Source: Halioxenophilus aromaticivorans
Lineage (GTDB): Bacteria; Pseudomonadota; Gammaproteobacteria; Pseudomonadales; Cellvibrionaceae
Assembly: GCF_042850945.1 (NCBI RefSeq)
Contig: NZ_AP031496.1
Coordinates: forward strand, 4,836,001 to 4,900,000
Direction: 5' to 3'
DNA: 64,000 nucleotides
In this document: in pieces, positions 7,137-16,275 of the stretch
Layout: each line of letters opens with the position of its first letter
How positions within the stretch are numbered: position 1 is the stretch's first letter
Program-made: the position numbers and the translations under genes
The notes under the pieces: model-generated
Database searches by the model: none
The model's input: the letters and a program-made list of their open reading frames with translations, nothing else
Told to the model about the DNA's origin: nothing

Positions 7137-9611
7137 TCATGACCCAGGGCTATTCCGCCAATTAGCAAGCGCTATAGCAGCAGATTCCTTAGTGATAGCT
7201 ACATGCTTCTGGAGAAGATCGATATTATCATTTACCGATAACTCCAAATTACAAACGTTTTCAATGGCTGCTTTTAAACTTCTAAATGGTATTTCTTTAA
7301 TAGAATACAAACTGTGCTTTCTGAACCAGCCTTGATCCCTAGCATAAAGTCGCGCAATCGATGCATAAAAGTACTTCGAGTAACACTTTAAAGTTCGGTT
7401 GTTTAGCTCTTCTTTTATAATAGATGGCTCTATAGGGATTTGGTATTGGTTCAATATTTTACCGATTTCAACTACGTAGTCATCTACAACAATATCTTTG
7501 TATGCGCAGCTAGGCGTGGTGTAGAGCATCCTATCTACTTGAACAACTTTACCTTCCTCAATCAAAGCATCTAGATAAAATGCAGCGTGATTACTACTTT
7601 TACTCTTCAGTAAGTTAGCAATAGCTGTTTTGGTTAAAGGCCTCTCACTTCGATTCATCGCCTCAATAATTACATCTTTTTGTGTAATATTTTTGAAGCC
7701 CTTTTTCAACCCTACGGAATCGGATTGCGAACGACCATCAAAGTAAAATCCATAATCTTCGCCAAAGTTTTTTACGAAGTGCCTAATTATAAAATAATCG
7801 TATGCCTGTAGCCCAGCGGAAGCTTGATAGCATTCCATTAAATGGAAAACGTCTCTACGATCTGACTCGGCATACCCCATCACCTCTATGAATAAATCGT
7901 CCAGTGATATGGATTCAACATCAATAAATCTTGTATGTTTATATACACCCTTACCGGCTAAATAGATGTAATCCGGCAACTTAAAAGCCTCATTATCCAG
8001 GCGATCCTCGTAAATATCAGTCCTAGAGTAACCGTTAGCATTCACTAGTCTAGCGACGTCCAACCAAGGCAGACCTCCTTCATGATTAAATAAAACACAT
8101 GCGCTAGCTTCAGCTTTTCCAAGCTGCCTCGGCCAAACATTCTCGCCATCTATAAGCAAAAAACCACGCTTCTCCAAGAATTGAATAGCGTTATCGATGC
8201 TTCTAATTTCGCTTAAATCGAGCTGCGAAATGTACTCTCTAATATCATCAAGATGAATTGGCGCACCATTTTCCGCAAAAAGGGTATTTAATATTGTTCT
8301 GTCTAGTTCAGGGTAAACATACTCAAAAAGATTAGTCTGCCCACAAATCAAACCTAAAAACTCGTAAAAGTCCTTTTCCATTGTGAAACATGAAAAAACA
8401 TCCTTGAATTTAGCGCTAAAACTGCTGGATAGCTCAGGCTCTATAAGCTGCCACATGATCTTCGGATTAATACGCAAATGCCGAATAAAACTGTTGTTTA
8501 TTTTTGACTCTTTTTGACGTATCCGCTCTCTTGTAACATCAAAGTTAGAGGCTATTTGCTCTAATGTCTGCTTGTCCTCTACAAATCCCCATCGCTTTTG
8601 GGCAATGTCGGCCTCATCGTCTTCAATTCTATCAAAGAAATTATCGACATCCTCCAACAAGATTTTTTCTATTTTTTCAATTGAGGCCTCACTAAATACC
8701 TTTGGAGAGATTAATGAAGACTCAAAATCCTGATAGTTAATATTGCCTGCTAAAATAGACTCAATTTCTTTTCTAACTAAATCTCTGAACTCAATCAGGC
8801 TATCTACTACTTTTGCTCCAAAGCCCGGCAAGGCAAGCAACTCATTCTGATTAAAACTAAGAATGTCACCCAAATTTTCTGCCAAATCCTCAGCACCAAT
8901 ATACCTAGCGTATTTCTCTAGAGCTTTAGTAAACTTTTGGTCTACTCCCCCCAAACATAGCCTCATATTACTGGTATCTACTTCCCCAAGATTAATTTTA
9001 CTATCAGAAGGTGAGAAATTACCAAGCTCAACATCAATTACATCCCCAGTATTGGCTAATATTTTAAGCTCTTTAAAGGCTTCCACATAAGATGACCCAA
9101 CCCCAGGAAGACAAGCAATATCAGAAGCACTCAAGCTAACAAGATCACCCAAAGTCTCACCAAGACAGAAGGACGCATGAGACGAACTGATATTTCTTAA
9201 TCTTTTAACCAGCTTCGAAAATCTATTTGGCAATATCAAATCATCAAGCCTTGTCGAGAGAGAGGGTATTTTCATTAACCCTAAATCAGAGCTGCATTCA
9301 CCTCCAATTATTGATTGATTCTTATCGTTACCATTATTATCCACATGACCAACGCTCTCAGTGTTTTCTTTCGATTCACTACAGGCATCCGAACTAGGCG
9401 AAAATTCCACACCAAACAACCTAAGAAAGTCTGCAAAGTAAACGTTCCTTTTTAACAGCATGAAATCATCCATGCTCATATCTTCGATAATCTCCCACAA
9501 ATCCCTTTTTTCGGGCAATGTGTCAGCATCATCACATAGAAGCGACTTAATTAGCTTTTTTACAGCACTGTCCAAATTTATATGCCGGATATTAAGGTTA
9601 ACAAAATCCAT
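7137..9611 (-). CDS. 824-aa DNA-binding protein with alpha-CTD-like and sigma-region-4-like modules
   Basis: I know of no characterised family for the whole protein. Residues about 120-183 and 214-280 each carry a helix-hairpin-helix segment resembling the RNA polymerase alpha C-terminal domain: LGDLVSLSASDIACLPGVGS and LGDILSFNQNELLALPGFGA, to compare with [20 protein letters not shown] in RpoA of this same window. Residues about 333-380 look like sigma-70 region 4 (the HTH TLEQIASNFDVTRERIRQKE, where the family has TLeEIGeelGVTRERVRQIE). Two winged-helix-like segments follow (about 450-495 and 643-700). There is no sigma region 2 or 3 and no catalytic motif. It starts 4 bp after the helicase stop, so the two are surely co-transcribed. 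A DNA- or polymerase-recognising partner is the simplest inference. Strongly A+T-rich. Confidence 0.7.
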   Translation of the reverse strand: MDFVNLNIRHINLDSAVKKLIKSLLCDDADTLPEKRDLWEIIEDMSMDDFMLLKRNVYFADFLRLFGVEFSPSSDACSESKENTESVGHVDNNGNDKNQSIIGGECSSDLGLMKIPSLSTRLDDLILPNRFSKLVKRLRNISSSHASFCLGETLGDLVSLSASDIACLPGVGSSYVEAFKELKILANTGDVIDVELGNFSPSDSKINLGEVDTSNMRLCLGGVDQKFTKALEKYARYIGAEDLAENLGDILSFNQNELLALPGFGAKVVDSLIEFRDLVRKEIESILAGNINYQDFESSLISPKVFSEASIEKIEKILLEDVDNFFDRIEDDEADIAQKRWGFVEDKQTLEQIASNFDVTRERIRQKESKINNSFIRHLRINPKIMWQLIEPELSSSFSAKFKDVFSCFTMEKDFYEFLGLICGQTNLFEYVYPELDRTILNTLFAENGAPIHLDDIREYISQLDLSEIRSIDNAIQFLEKRGFLLIDGENVWPRQLGKAEASACVLFNHEGGLPWLDVARLVNANGYSRTDIYEDRLDNEAFKLPDYIYLAGKGVYKHTRFIDVESISLDDLFIEVMGYAESDRRDVFHLMECYQASAGLQAYDYFIIRHFVKNFGEDYGFYFDGRSQSDSVGLKKGFKNITQKDVIIEAMNRSERPLTKTAIANLLKSKSSNHAAFYLDALIEEGKVVQVDRMLYTTPSCAYKDIVVDDYVVEIGKILNQYQIPIEPSIIKEELNNRTLKCYSKYFYASIARLYARDQGWFRKHSLYSIKEIPFRSLKAAIENVCNLELSVNDNIDLLQKHVAITKESAAIALANWRNSPGS

Positions 9612-9615
9612 TTTA

Positions 9616-11811
9616 TTAATAGCTCTTTAACTTCTTCAAAAACACAGAAACAGAACGGTATTTCTTTATAATCTCATTTCTTTCAGCGTCAGACAGCTTC
9701 TTCACGTCTAAACGAGATGACAAAGTATTTCTGTGCTTTTCGATTATCGGGCAAGGAGATTGATCGTCAGAAATTGAACTGTTTTTTTCTAAATTAGTAG
9801 AGATATTCGGCGTAACTTCTCGGATAATTTCACTTATATCAGGAATCAGTATTTTAATATCTTTCTCACTGAACTCATTTAGATGATTCACAGTAAAGTT
9901 AACTGCAATTGCTCTCAAACTAGGCACTAGTTTATGATCTTCATAAAATCCACCTATATATTTTTTCATCCTCAAGATCATTTCCTGTTTGTCAAAGTCG
10001 TCATCAAATGCAGCTGTTATATAGCCATAATAAGAGCCAAAATGAGTAGCTATTTGATCTAAGCCTACGCCCTCAAGACAATTCTCCACATTTGAAATAT
10101 CTGGAATCAACTCATTTAGCTCTTTATACCCTCGCAACTTTTCCAATAACAATTCGCGACTATTGAGCTCCAACTTCATATTTTCGATCAATTCGAGGAC
10201 TTTCGCCGCCTCTTCACTATATTTGACATCCAGTGACCCATCATGAAAAACACTATTTACTTCCGGCTCCTCCATATCATCAATTAGATTTTCTCTATCA
10301 ACCGGCATTCTATCAATAGACCTAGAAAGCGCTTTCACCTCGTTAAGCCTCTCTAGAGACCCTACAAAATCCAACACATGAACATAGTCTTTATTAGGTG
10401 TTTTTCTTAATCCACGCCCTAACTGTTGAAGCCAAATGGTTCTGGAGCCCGTATACCTCATAAAAATAAGTAGATTGGTTTCTGGAATATCAATGCCCTC
10501 ATTAAATAGGTCACACACCAATATATACTTAACATTTCCCTCCCTAAAACTTCTAATATTCTCTCTTCTTTCCTGATCCTGCATTTTTGAATGTACGAGA
10601 GTAGCTGACCCGAGCTGAAAAAATCCTATAAGGTGGTGCATGTGGCGAATGTTTCTACAGAATACGATTCCCTTTACTCTCTGTATCCCCTGTTCTTCAA
10701 CAGTTTTCTCAACAATACGAACAACTTCTTGATCTTTTTTATGCAAGAATAATTTTTTATCCAAATCAGAAATGGATAGCCCACTTTGTAATTGATTAAT
10801 TTTATCCTGATCAAGATCATCAAGAAGGACGAGATATCTAGGAAATGCCAACTTCCTATGCTTTAAAGCCCAAACCAAATCGAATTTACCAATATGCCCA
10901 TCCGCCCCACCAAAAAAAGAGATTACATCTTTGTTGTCTGCACGATATGGCGTGGCAGTTAAACCAACCAGCAGTTTCGGCTGAAATAGGGTGACCACTT
11001 CGGAATATGTTCTTGCCGCCGTGTGGTGCGCCTCATCGACAACAATAAAATCATATGAATTTTTGCATAGATCACCCAATTGGCCATACAACGTATCAAA
11101 TGATGCAAATACAAAATCTGTGTCCTCAGGCCTCGTTCCAGAAAAGCAGGCAGAGAAGCTGTAATTCCCAATACCTAAGACGTTTTTAAATGCAGTAACT
11201 GACTGAAGCAAGATTTCCACTTGATGCGCAAGAAAGAGAATCCGTGGTCGCTCAGATGACTCCTGAATTAGCCTCTTTACTAGGTGAGCTACTGTATAGG
11301 TTTTTCCCAAACCTGTAGCCATCTCAATCAAAAGCTTGTTTTTTCCTGCATTATATTTGCACAAGGCTTCATCAATGACATCTTGTTGGTACTTTCTTGG
11401 TTTAATGTCCCGACCAATTTCTGAGTGTTTTACCACCCAAAGATTCTGCAACTCATCTCGATCAATAAGCTCTACACCTAAGCGTAATGCTCGCGCTTTA
11501 ACTTCTGAGGTGAAGTATGAATTGGTAACCAATATCTTGTTAGACACATTTGCTAACTTAGCACCTGTAACAAGTTGGTTTAGGGCTTTTACGTCAACTG
11601 TAGTGCTCAAATTCCGCTGCTTAACTTCGATAGCAAATTTTCTCTTTCCTTTGTAAGCAAAGATATCCACGCCACCATCACCGTGTTTAAATTCTCTCCC
11701 AACTCTTGTAATTTCAGCATCCGACCAACCGGATGCAAGAAATAGATCTCTAACAAAAATCTCGAAATCTGCAGGTGTTAGCTGGTCAATATCTTTAAAG
11801 TCTTTTACCAT
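9616..11811 (-). CDS. Mrr-type nuclease fused to an SF2 (DEAD/DEAH) helicase
   Basis: 731 aa. The N-terminal Mrr-like restriction endonuclease fold (about 10-125) has the PD-(D/E)xK residues Asp49 (GDGGVDIFAY) and Glu62-x-Lys64 (IEVKQR). Then comes a superfamily-2 helicase: Walker A MATGLGKT (164-171), DEAH-type box VVDEAHH (257-263), motif III LVGLTATPYR, domain 2 with KGIVFCRN, and motif VI QQLGRGLR (462-469). The C-terminal 230 residues are not recognisable. It is the first gene of a two-gene unit with the alpha/sigma-like protein. Fused nuclease-helicases of this kind occur in restriction and antiphage systems that act on foreign DNA; substrate unknown. No methyltransferase is nearby, so this is not a classical restriction-modification pair. 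Confidence 0.82.
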   Translation of the reverse strand: MVKDFKDIDQLTPADFEIFVRDLFLASGWSDAEITRVGREFKHGDGGVDIFAYKGKRKFAIEVKQRNLSTTVDVKALNQLVTGAKLANVSNKILVTNSYFTSEVKARALRLGVELIDRDELQNLWVVKHSEIGRDIKPRKYQQDVIDEALCKYNAGKNKLLIEMATGLGKTYTVAHLVKRLIQESSERPRILFLAHQVEILLQSVTAFKNVLGIGNYSFSACFSGTRPEDTDFVFASFDTLYGQLGDLCKNSYDFIVVDEAHHTAARTYSEVVTLFQPKLLVGLTATPYRADNKDVISFFGGADGHIGKFDLVWALKHRKLAFPRYLVLLDDLDQDKINQLQSGLSISDLDKKLFLHKKDQEVVRIVEKTVEEQGIQRVKGIVFCRNIRHMHHLIGFFQLGSATLVHSKMQDQERRENIRSFREGNVKYILVCDLFNEGIDIPETNLLIFMRYTGSRTIWLQQLGRGLRKTPNKDYVHVLDFVGSLERLNEVKALSRSIDRMPVDRENLIDDMEEPEVNSVFHDGSLDVKYSEEAAKVLELIENMKLELNSRELLLEKLRGYKELNELIPDISNVENCLEGVGLDQIATHFGSYYGYITAAFDDDFDKQEMILRMKKYIGGFYEDHKLVPSLRAIAVNFTVNHLNEFSEKDIKILIPDISEIIREVTPNISTNLEKNSSISDDQSPCPIIEKHRNTLSSRLDVKKLSDAERNEIIKKYRSVSVFLKKLKSY

Positions 11812-11885
11812 TTCAATAGCCTCTTAGTAGGCTTAAACCGTTTAATCACATTAGTCAATTTCAATGGCAACGGTTAAAAACGTCG

Positions 11886-12125
11886 TCATAGATGCTTAGG
11901 GTTTAGTCCTGCGGCTTTCAAACGCCGAGTCAGATTGCGCATTTTGCTAAATTCCGTACCGAAGCTGCTTCGCAGCCCAACCCCTTCACAAAACTCTTTA
12001 GCGGTAATGTTCTTCAGCTCATCAGCATATTTGATCATTTGCAGATGAAGTTCAGCGGTATATTGATTACGAGGGGCATCCGCCAGTACTTGCTTAATTC
12101 GCTCGTAAATCTCGTTTTCGTTCAT
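11886..12125 (-). CDS. Small conserved-looking protein of the recombinase module (79 aa)
   Basis: 79 aa, all helical in appearance, basic C terminus (GTEFSKMRNLTRRLKAAGLN). It follows the recombinase operon in the same direction after an 89-bp gap. No family recognised. Its compact charged composition and its place beside the four recombination genes suggest an accessory DNA-binding or regulatory factor, but that is inference. The 73 bp after it, up to the helicase start, hold only an AACCGTT/AACGGTT inverted repeat. Confidence 0.55.
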   Translation of the reverse strand: MNENEIYERIKQVLADAPRNQYTAELHLQMIKYADELKNITAKEFCEGVGLRSSFGTEFSKMRNLTRRLKAAGLNPKHL

Positions 12126-12214
12126 TTTTCAGCCTGCGCGACTCTAGCCACTAGATAATTTAGCTAATTTATATAGAAAGCCACAGGATCGCAATTCTTT
12201 TGCGCATCACGCCC

Positions 12215-12691
12215 TTATACCCGCCCGGATGGCGGTATCTCTTTATCAAACGGTCGGAGAACCTGCGCGGTTTCAGTGTTAGAAGGTAGAGCAGCCCCTT
12301 CTGGCGAGGCTTTATCAACGCTGGCCATCTGAATGCCTTTCTGCCGCACATGAAAGGCGATTTGCTGCCAGCGGCGCAGCCATTGCTCTTCCTTTCGCTT
12401 GTAGGCCTCTAGCTCCGCTTTGAGGCGTTCTACCTCTACCTGAAGCTCTTCGGCCTCTTTAGTTGCCTGCTCTTTGGTTTTCACCAATCCGCCCGACAGT
12501 GCTCGTTTGGCGTTGTCATAAGCAGCTTTGATTTCAGATTTGGCCTGGAGCGACTGGCGGCTAAAGCCAAAGCGCTCTTCCAGTACCGCCCAAGTGAGTT
12601 TTGAGCCAAGATCGCCCAGCGCCCAGCGGTCTAAATCGGCAACGATTGTATTGATGTCACTGTCGGACATGCGTCTGAAGCGCTTAACCAT
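12215..12691 (-). CDS. HTH/coiled-coil protein of the recombinase operon (TnpC/GinD-like)
   Basis: 158 aa. N-terminal HTH-like part (LTWAVLEERFGFSRQSLQAK, about 33-52), then a long heptad coiled coil (about 70-115, EQATKEAEELQVEVERLKAELE) and a disordered tail. Its ATG (12691) overlaps the stop of the preceding recombinase by 8 bp and has GGTAGAG upstream. In Tn554, TnpC is a similarly small coiled-coil protein encoded last in tnpABC, and GInt islands end with a small fourth gene, ginD. The role is probably to assist or orient recombination. Confidence 0.68.
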   Translation of the reverse strand: MVKRFRRMSDSDINTIVADLDRWALGDLGSKLTWAVLEERFGFSRQSLQAKSEIKAAYDNAKRALSGGLVKTKEQATKEAEELQVEVERLKAELEAYKRKEEQWLRRWQQIAFHVRQKGIQMASVDKASPEGAALPSNTETAQVLRPFDKEIPPSGRV

Positions 12692-14684
12692 GCTCTACCT
12701 CGCTTAAATATTGTTCGGGATCAAAGTGCTCCACCCCGTTGCCGGACAGTTGGGAAGCCAGTGTTTTCAGTTTTTTATCGTTGTGTGCCAGCCAGTCCGC
12801 ACTCTTTTTCGGCTTGGTGCTATCCAACTGCTTTTCAGCATTTTTTCGTGCCAGCGCAGTAAGAGCATACTGGCGCTTCTGCTCGTCCAGACGCCCCTTA
12901 TCATCCTTAGCCCACACGTAGTCTTTGCAGTCCGCCGAACATTGCAAATGTCGTTCGCAGGGTGTTTGAGAGAAATTGTGGATACAGATACCCGTACCGA
13001 CATCATGTACGGCCTGAATTCGCGCCTTCAGAATGGCATCCTGGACTTCTACCGGTACAACTTTGATTTGCTCAGCTAACTGACCTCCAACCAAACCTTT
13101 TTTGATGTCTTCACGGAGCATCAGTGCTCGTTTTTCGCGGGATGTATGCTGATAGGCTTTGGTGTCTCTTGGGTTGGTTCGACCAAACCATTCAGTTTGC
13201 AGAAGGTCACTTAAGCCGCCCTCATCAAGCAGAGTATTAAGCGTGTGACGGAAATGGTGACTGGTAAAGTCCACCTCGATGCTACTGGATGCGTATTCGG
13301 CGGCAAGCGAGGGGAAATAACGAAGAAATGTGGCGAGCATGGCATGGGTGCATTTTGTCGCTATCCAGCGAGAGTAAGCACCGCTAGACAATCCTTGGAA
13401 GCGAACAAACAGCAAGTCGCCCAGATAGTACTCCTTGCCGAACTGGTCAATATGGATAGGCTGTACCGTAGACGAAAGAAAATCCTTTTGGCAGTACGCT
13501 TCGATTGATTTTCGATAAGTGAATAGAACCGGCCTAGTACTGACTCCAACTCCAGACCTTATTTCGCTGAACACCTCTGCATTTTTTGCACACCAACCAG
13601 TAGTGTCGATAACGTTTTTAGGGATTCCTAGCTGTACCAAATCAACCTTGAATAACTTCTGACCACTCGAAATATTGTCCAAGAAGCGTACATCTGCCAT
13701 ACCCTTCTCAACCATATATTTAGCTGTGTTTCGCGCTTCTGACGTTAATTCAACCAATTCGCCGAGCACCTGCTCAACAATCGGCGCCACCTCTGTCGGC
13801 AAGTACAGTTTACGCTTCGGTGAAAATACGTTTCCTCTGCTAGCTTTCCTCGGAAAGTATTCAATATACGCCCGTTGATCCTCATCTGTGGAAACCAATT
13901 GATAGGGCAGTAGTGTAACTTCGCTAAGCCGCCTACCTGTGCAAGCCAGCAAAGCCAACATCAATACATAAAATCGATATTTATGATCCCTTGGAACTTG
14001 CTGATACAACTCACCAATCACTCTAAAAACTATTGGCTCGACCAATTTATCCGATTTGGTTTCCAGCACACTTGGGTCATCTAATCTCTTGTGGTTAAGG
14101 CCACCGGTACTTAAGGGGCGCTTCATTCGGAAATACTTGTATTGCAGCAAAACCCTGCAAACACCGTTGGCATCACAATGCGCAGCAAATTCACCTACAT
14201 ACTTATGTAGATTATATGCAGTACCGTCACCGTAGTGGTCTGAGATGGTGCTGCACGCACTATCCAAAACCTCTGGCGTTATCCGCAACAAATCCAAACC
14301 AAGTTCCATAGCAGCGTGTGCAATGTAGCCAATTGCCGCTATAAAGTTTCTTTGATTGTTGCTTGCTTGATGTTTTCTATGAAATCGAAGAACAAATAAT
14401 GCCTTTGCAATATCCCCCCAACTTTCAGGCAGAACCTCACCACCCAGTTGCCTCGGAAAACAAAAGCCAATCCGAAAAGCTCTTATATTATGAGAAGTTA
14501 GCTTTACAAGCCTGCCGCTAGTGATCTGCCATACAGACTCAGCCCAGTTAACCGATTCAAATCCCTCCAGTTTCATTAGTTTTGCTTTGCTGACTAAAGA
14601 TTTAACGTTTTTATTCCTGTCACGCTCCAGACGATCAAGAAAAGGGACGACCTTGGCCTTGCGATTAGAGCGACCATCAGACAT
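12684..14684 (-). CDS. Tyrosine recombinase, third of the trio (TnpB/GinC-like)
   Basis: 666 aa from the ATG at 14684, chosen because GGGAG lies 6 nt upstream; an in-frame GTG at 14702 would add 6 residues. The catalytic core is readable: Arg in LLACTGRRLSEVTLLP, the HxxR-type box in TSHHFRHTLNTLLDEGG, and the Tyr candidate in RDTKAYQHTS. The C terminus has a Cys cluster (GICIHNFSQTPCERHLQCSA, then DCKDYVW) suggesting a zinc-binding knuckle. Much longer than phage integrases (about 400 aa), like Tn554 TnpB (about 630 aa). It overlaps the second recombinase by 8 bp and the downstream small gene by 8 bp, which indicates translational coupling. Confidence 0.85.
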   Translation of the reverse strand: MSDGRSNRKAKVVPFLDRLERDRNKNVKSLVSKAKLMKLEGFESVNWAESVWQITSGRLVKLTSHNIRAFRIGFCFPRQLGGEVLPESWGDIAKALFVLRFHRKHQASNNQRNFIAAIGYIAHAAMELGLDLLRITPEVLDSACSTISDHYGDGTAYNLHKYVGEFAAHCDANGVCRVLLQYKYFRMKRPLSTGGLNHKRLDDPSVLETKSDKLVEPIVFRVIGELYQQVPRDHKYRFYVLMLALLACTGRRLSEVTLLPYQLVSTDEDQRAYIEYFPRKASRGNVFSPKRKLYLPTEVAPIVEQVLGELVELTSEARNTAKYMVEKGMADVRFLDNISSGQKLFKVDLVQLGIPKNVIDTTGWCAKNAEVFSEIRSGVGVSTRPVLFTYRKSIEAYCQKDFLSSTVQPIHIDQFGKEYYLGDLLFVRFQGLSSGAYSRWIATKCTHAMLATFLRYFPSLAAEYASSSIEVDFTSHHFRHTLNTLLDEGGLSDLLQTEWFGRTNPRDTKAYQHTSREKRALMLREDIKKGLVGGQLAEQIKVVPVEVQDAILKARIQAVHDVGTGICIHNFSQTPCERHLQCSADCKDYVWAKDDKGRLDEQKRQYALTALARKNAEKQLDSTKPKKSADWLAHNDKKLKTLASQLSGNGVEHFDPEQYLSEVEHG

Positions 14685-16275
14685 TGTGCGCTCCCACCTC
14701 ACAGAGTTTGGCCACTTGTGCGACCGCAGCGATCACCTCATCAAGCTGTATGCCTAATCGCGCATTCTCGTACTTTTTTAAACGCTCTTCACGACCGACC
14801 AGCAGGCAGTCCAGGACATGCTCATGATCAGCATGACGATATGGCTGAAACTTGGGGCACAAATAACATGAGTAAGGAGGATCAAGATAGCAGACACTGG
14901 ATTCACCACATACACCAATATCCGCTTGATCGGCAGGGTTTTGATCATCTACAAACGTTAGGTGCTTGTCATCTCGCTCACCATTGACGGCATCTTCATC
15001 ACTTTCGATTAGCCTGCCTTTGAAAAAACTGAGGTACTTCGAGAAACCTTTTGCGGTTGCTTTGTCTAGGTGTTCAACTATTTTTCCAGCCATCTCAAAA
15101 TAGACATTCACGTGCTGGGTATCGGTATGATCCAGTATTCTGGCCAGCTCACGCTTACTGATTCCCTCAGCAGCCAAACCAGTTGCTAAGGTATACCGCA
15201 GCCGCCTTGGCGTGACATGCAATAATTCGCCAGTAAGCGGCGAGATAATTTTGTGACGCTTTATAAAAGCTTTCACAAGGTTCGCTATCCCAGAGGACAG
15301 CATGTTATAAGCCTCATCCCAACGCTTTGAATCAATCGCATAGGCATTTTGTTTTTGGTTAATAAATAGAGGTCTGGAGACTTCTACAGTCTTTCCATCG
15401 GCCTCTATTAGAAGCGCCTTATGCTTGGAGACATCTATGAGCTCCAAAACGTGCTTTGCTATCTCAGGCTCTAAATACTCATCGATCATGTCATCTCTTG
15501 GAGCCAACTGCCTTTTCTTTATTCTTGGCATTTTCAAGACATAACACGGCGGCGATGAATTCGGTGTCAGGTCAACGAAATCAGTTTCTTTTAAAAATGT
15601 TAAATTCGCCGGGTTTCGGCCAAAAGCTATAGAGAGGGCAACAGCTGTTTTTTGCTGCAAATGCTCGTAGACTTTACTTTGATCATGCTTAAGCGCATTG
15701 ATTATGGGTTGAAGTTCCAGCGTCCTATGCAACGGCCCACTTTCTGGATCTTCCTCACGAACAGCCTCTCCCTTAGGATTACCTGGAATTTCTAGAGCAT
15801 CAAGCTCTTGGGCATAGGCTATCGAGAACCCGAGCTCCGAATAGTTTTCAGAGCACCAGATGTACCACTGAATTGGCCGGTACAATGCCCACAGCCGGTG
15901 TTTATTTCGCGCCTGATTGATTGCCTCCTCCATTAAAGCAATCAGGCGCTCCTGAAATTCAACAGCGGGAATTCCGGGCAACAAGGAGTGCTTTTTTTGA
16001 CGAGAGACTATAGCGGCGGATATATCACTCCAGCACTGACATCCAGCATGTGTTGACACCTGGGATGCCTGATCAATAATACGGCGTTTAATCGAAGTTT
16101 TAAGCACTTCGTTTTCAACTCGAGATAAATCAAGCCTGCTATGCCGATATAGAAGAGGAAATACCCATATATCACCAGGAATCTCAACTTTGACACCCTC
16201 ACGGGTAAAAAATTGAGAAGGTAGTTCAGGCCCAGAGTCGAAAATTTGGGGGGCTTTATCCAAGGGCAATTTCAT
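14677..16275 (-). CDS. Tyrosine recombinase-like protein, second of the trio (GinB-like)
   Basis: 532 aa. Diverged core: Arg220 in SIAFGRNPANL, RRLRYTLATGLAAEG (Arg360, with Tyr361 where His is usual), LDHTDTQHV (His383) and the presumed nucleophile Tyr392 in VNVYFEMAG. A C-terminal Cys/His cluster follows (Cys456, Cys462, Cys470, Cys473, Cys490 and His residues), a likely metal site like that of the third recombinase. Its ATG overlaps the stop of the first recombinase as ATGA. The unusual box may mean that it acts mainly as a structural partner in a mixed complex (inference). Confidence 0.82.
   Translation of the reverse strand: MKLPLDKAPQIFDSGPELPSQFFTREGVKVEIPGDIWVFPLLYRHSRLDLSRVENEVLKTSIKRRIIDQASQVSTHAGCQCWSDISAAIVSRQKKHSLLPGIPAVEFQERLIALMEEAINQARNKHRLWALYRPIQWYIWCSENYSELGFSIAYAQELDALEIPGNPKGEAVREEDPESGPLHRTLELQPIINALKHDQSKVYEHLQQKTAVALSIAFGRNPANLTFLKETDFVDLTPNSSPPCYVLKMPRIKKRQLAPRDDMIDEYLEPEIAKHVLELIDVSKHKALLIEADGKTVEVSRPLFINQKQNAYAIDSKRWDEAYNMLSSGIANLVKAFIKRHKIISPLTGELLHVTPRRLRYTLATGLAAEGISKRELARILDHTDTQHVNVYFEMAGKIVEHLDKATAKGFSKYLSFFKGRLIESDEDAVNGERDDKHLTFVDDQNPADQADIGVCGESSVCYLDPPYSCYLCPKFQPYRHADHEHVLDCLLVGREERLKKYENARLGIQLDEVIAAVAQVAKLCEVGAHNV

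Noticed and set aside
9616..14684. A complete restriction-modification system in the island
   Set aside because: The Mrr-type nuclease is fused to a helicase and no DNA methyltransferase gene is present in the block.
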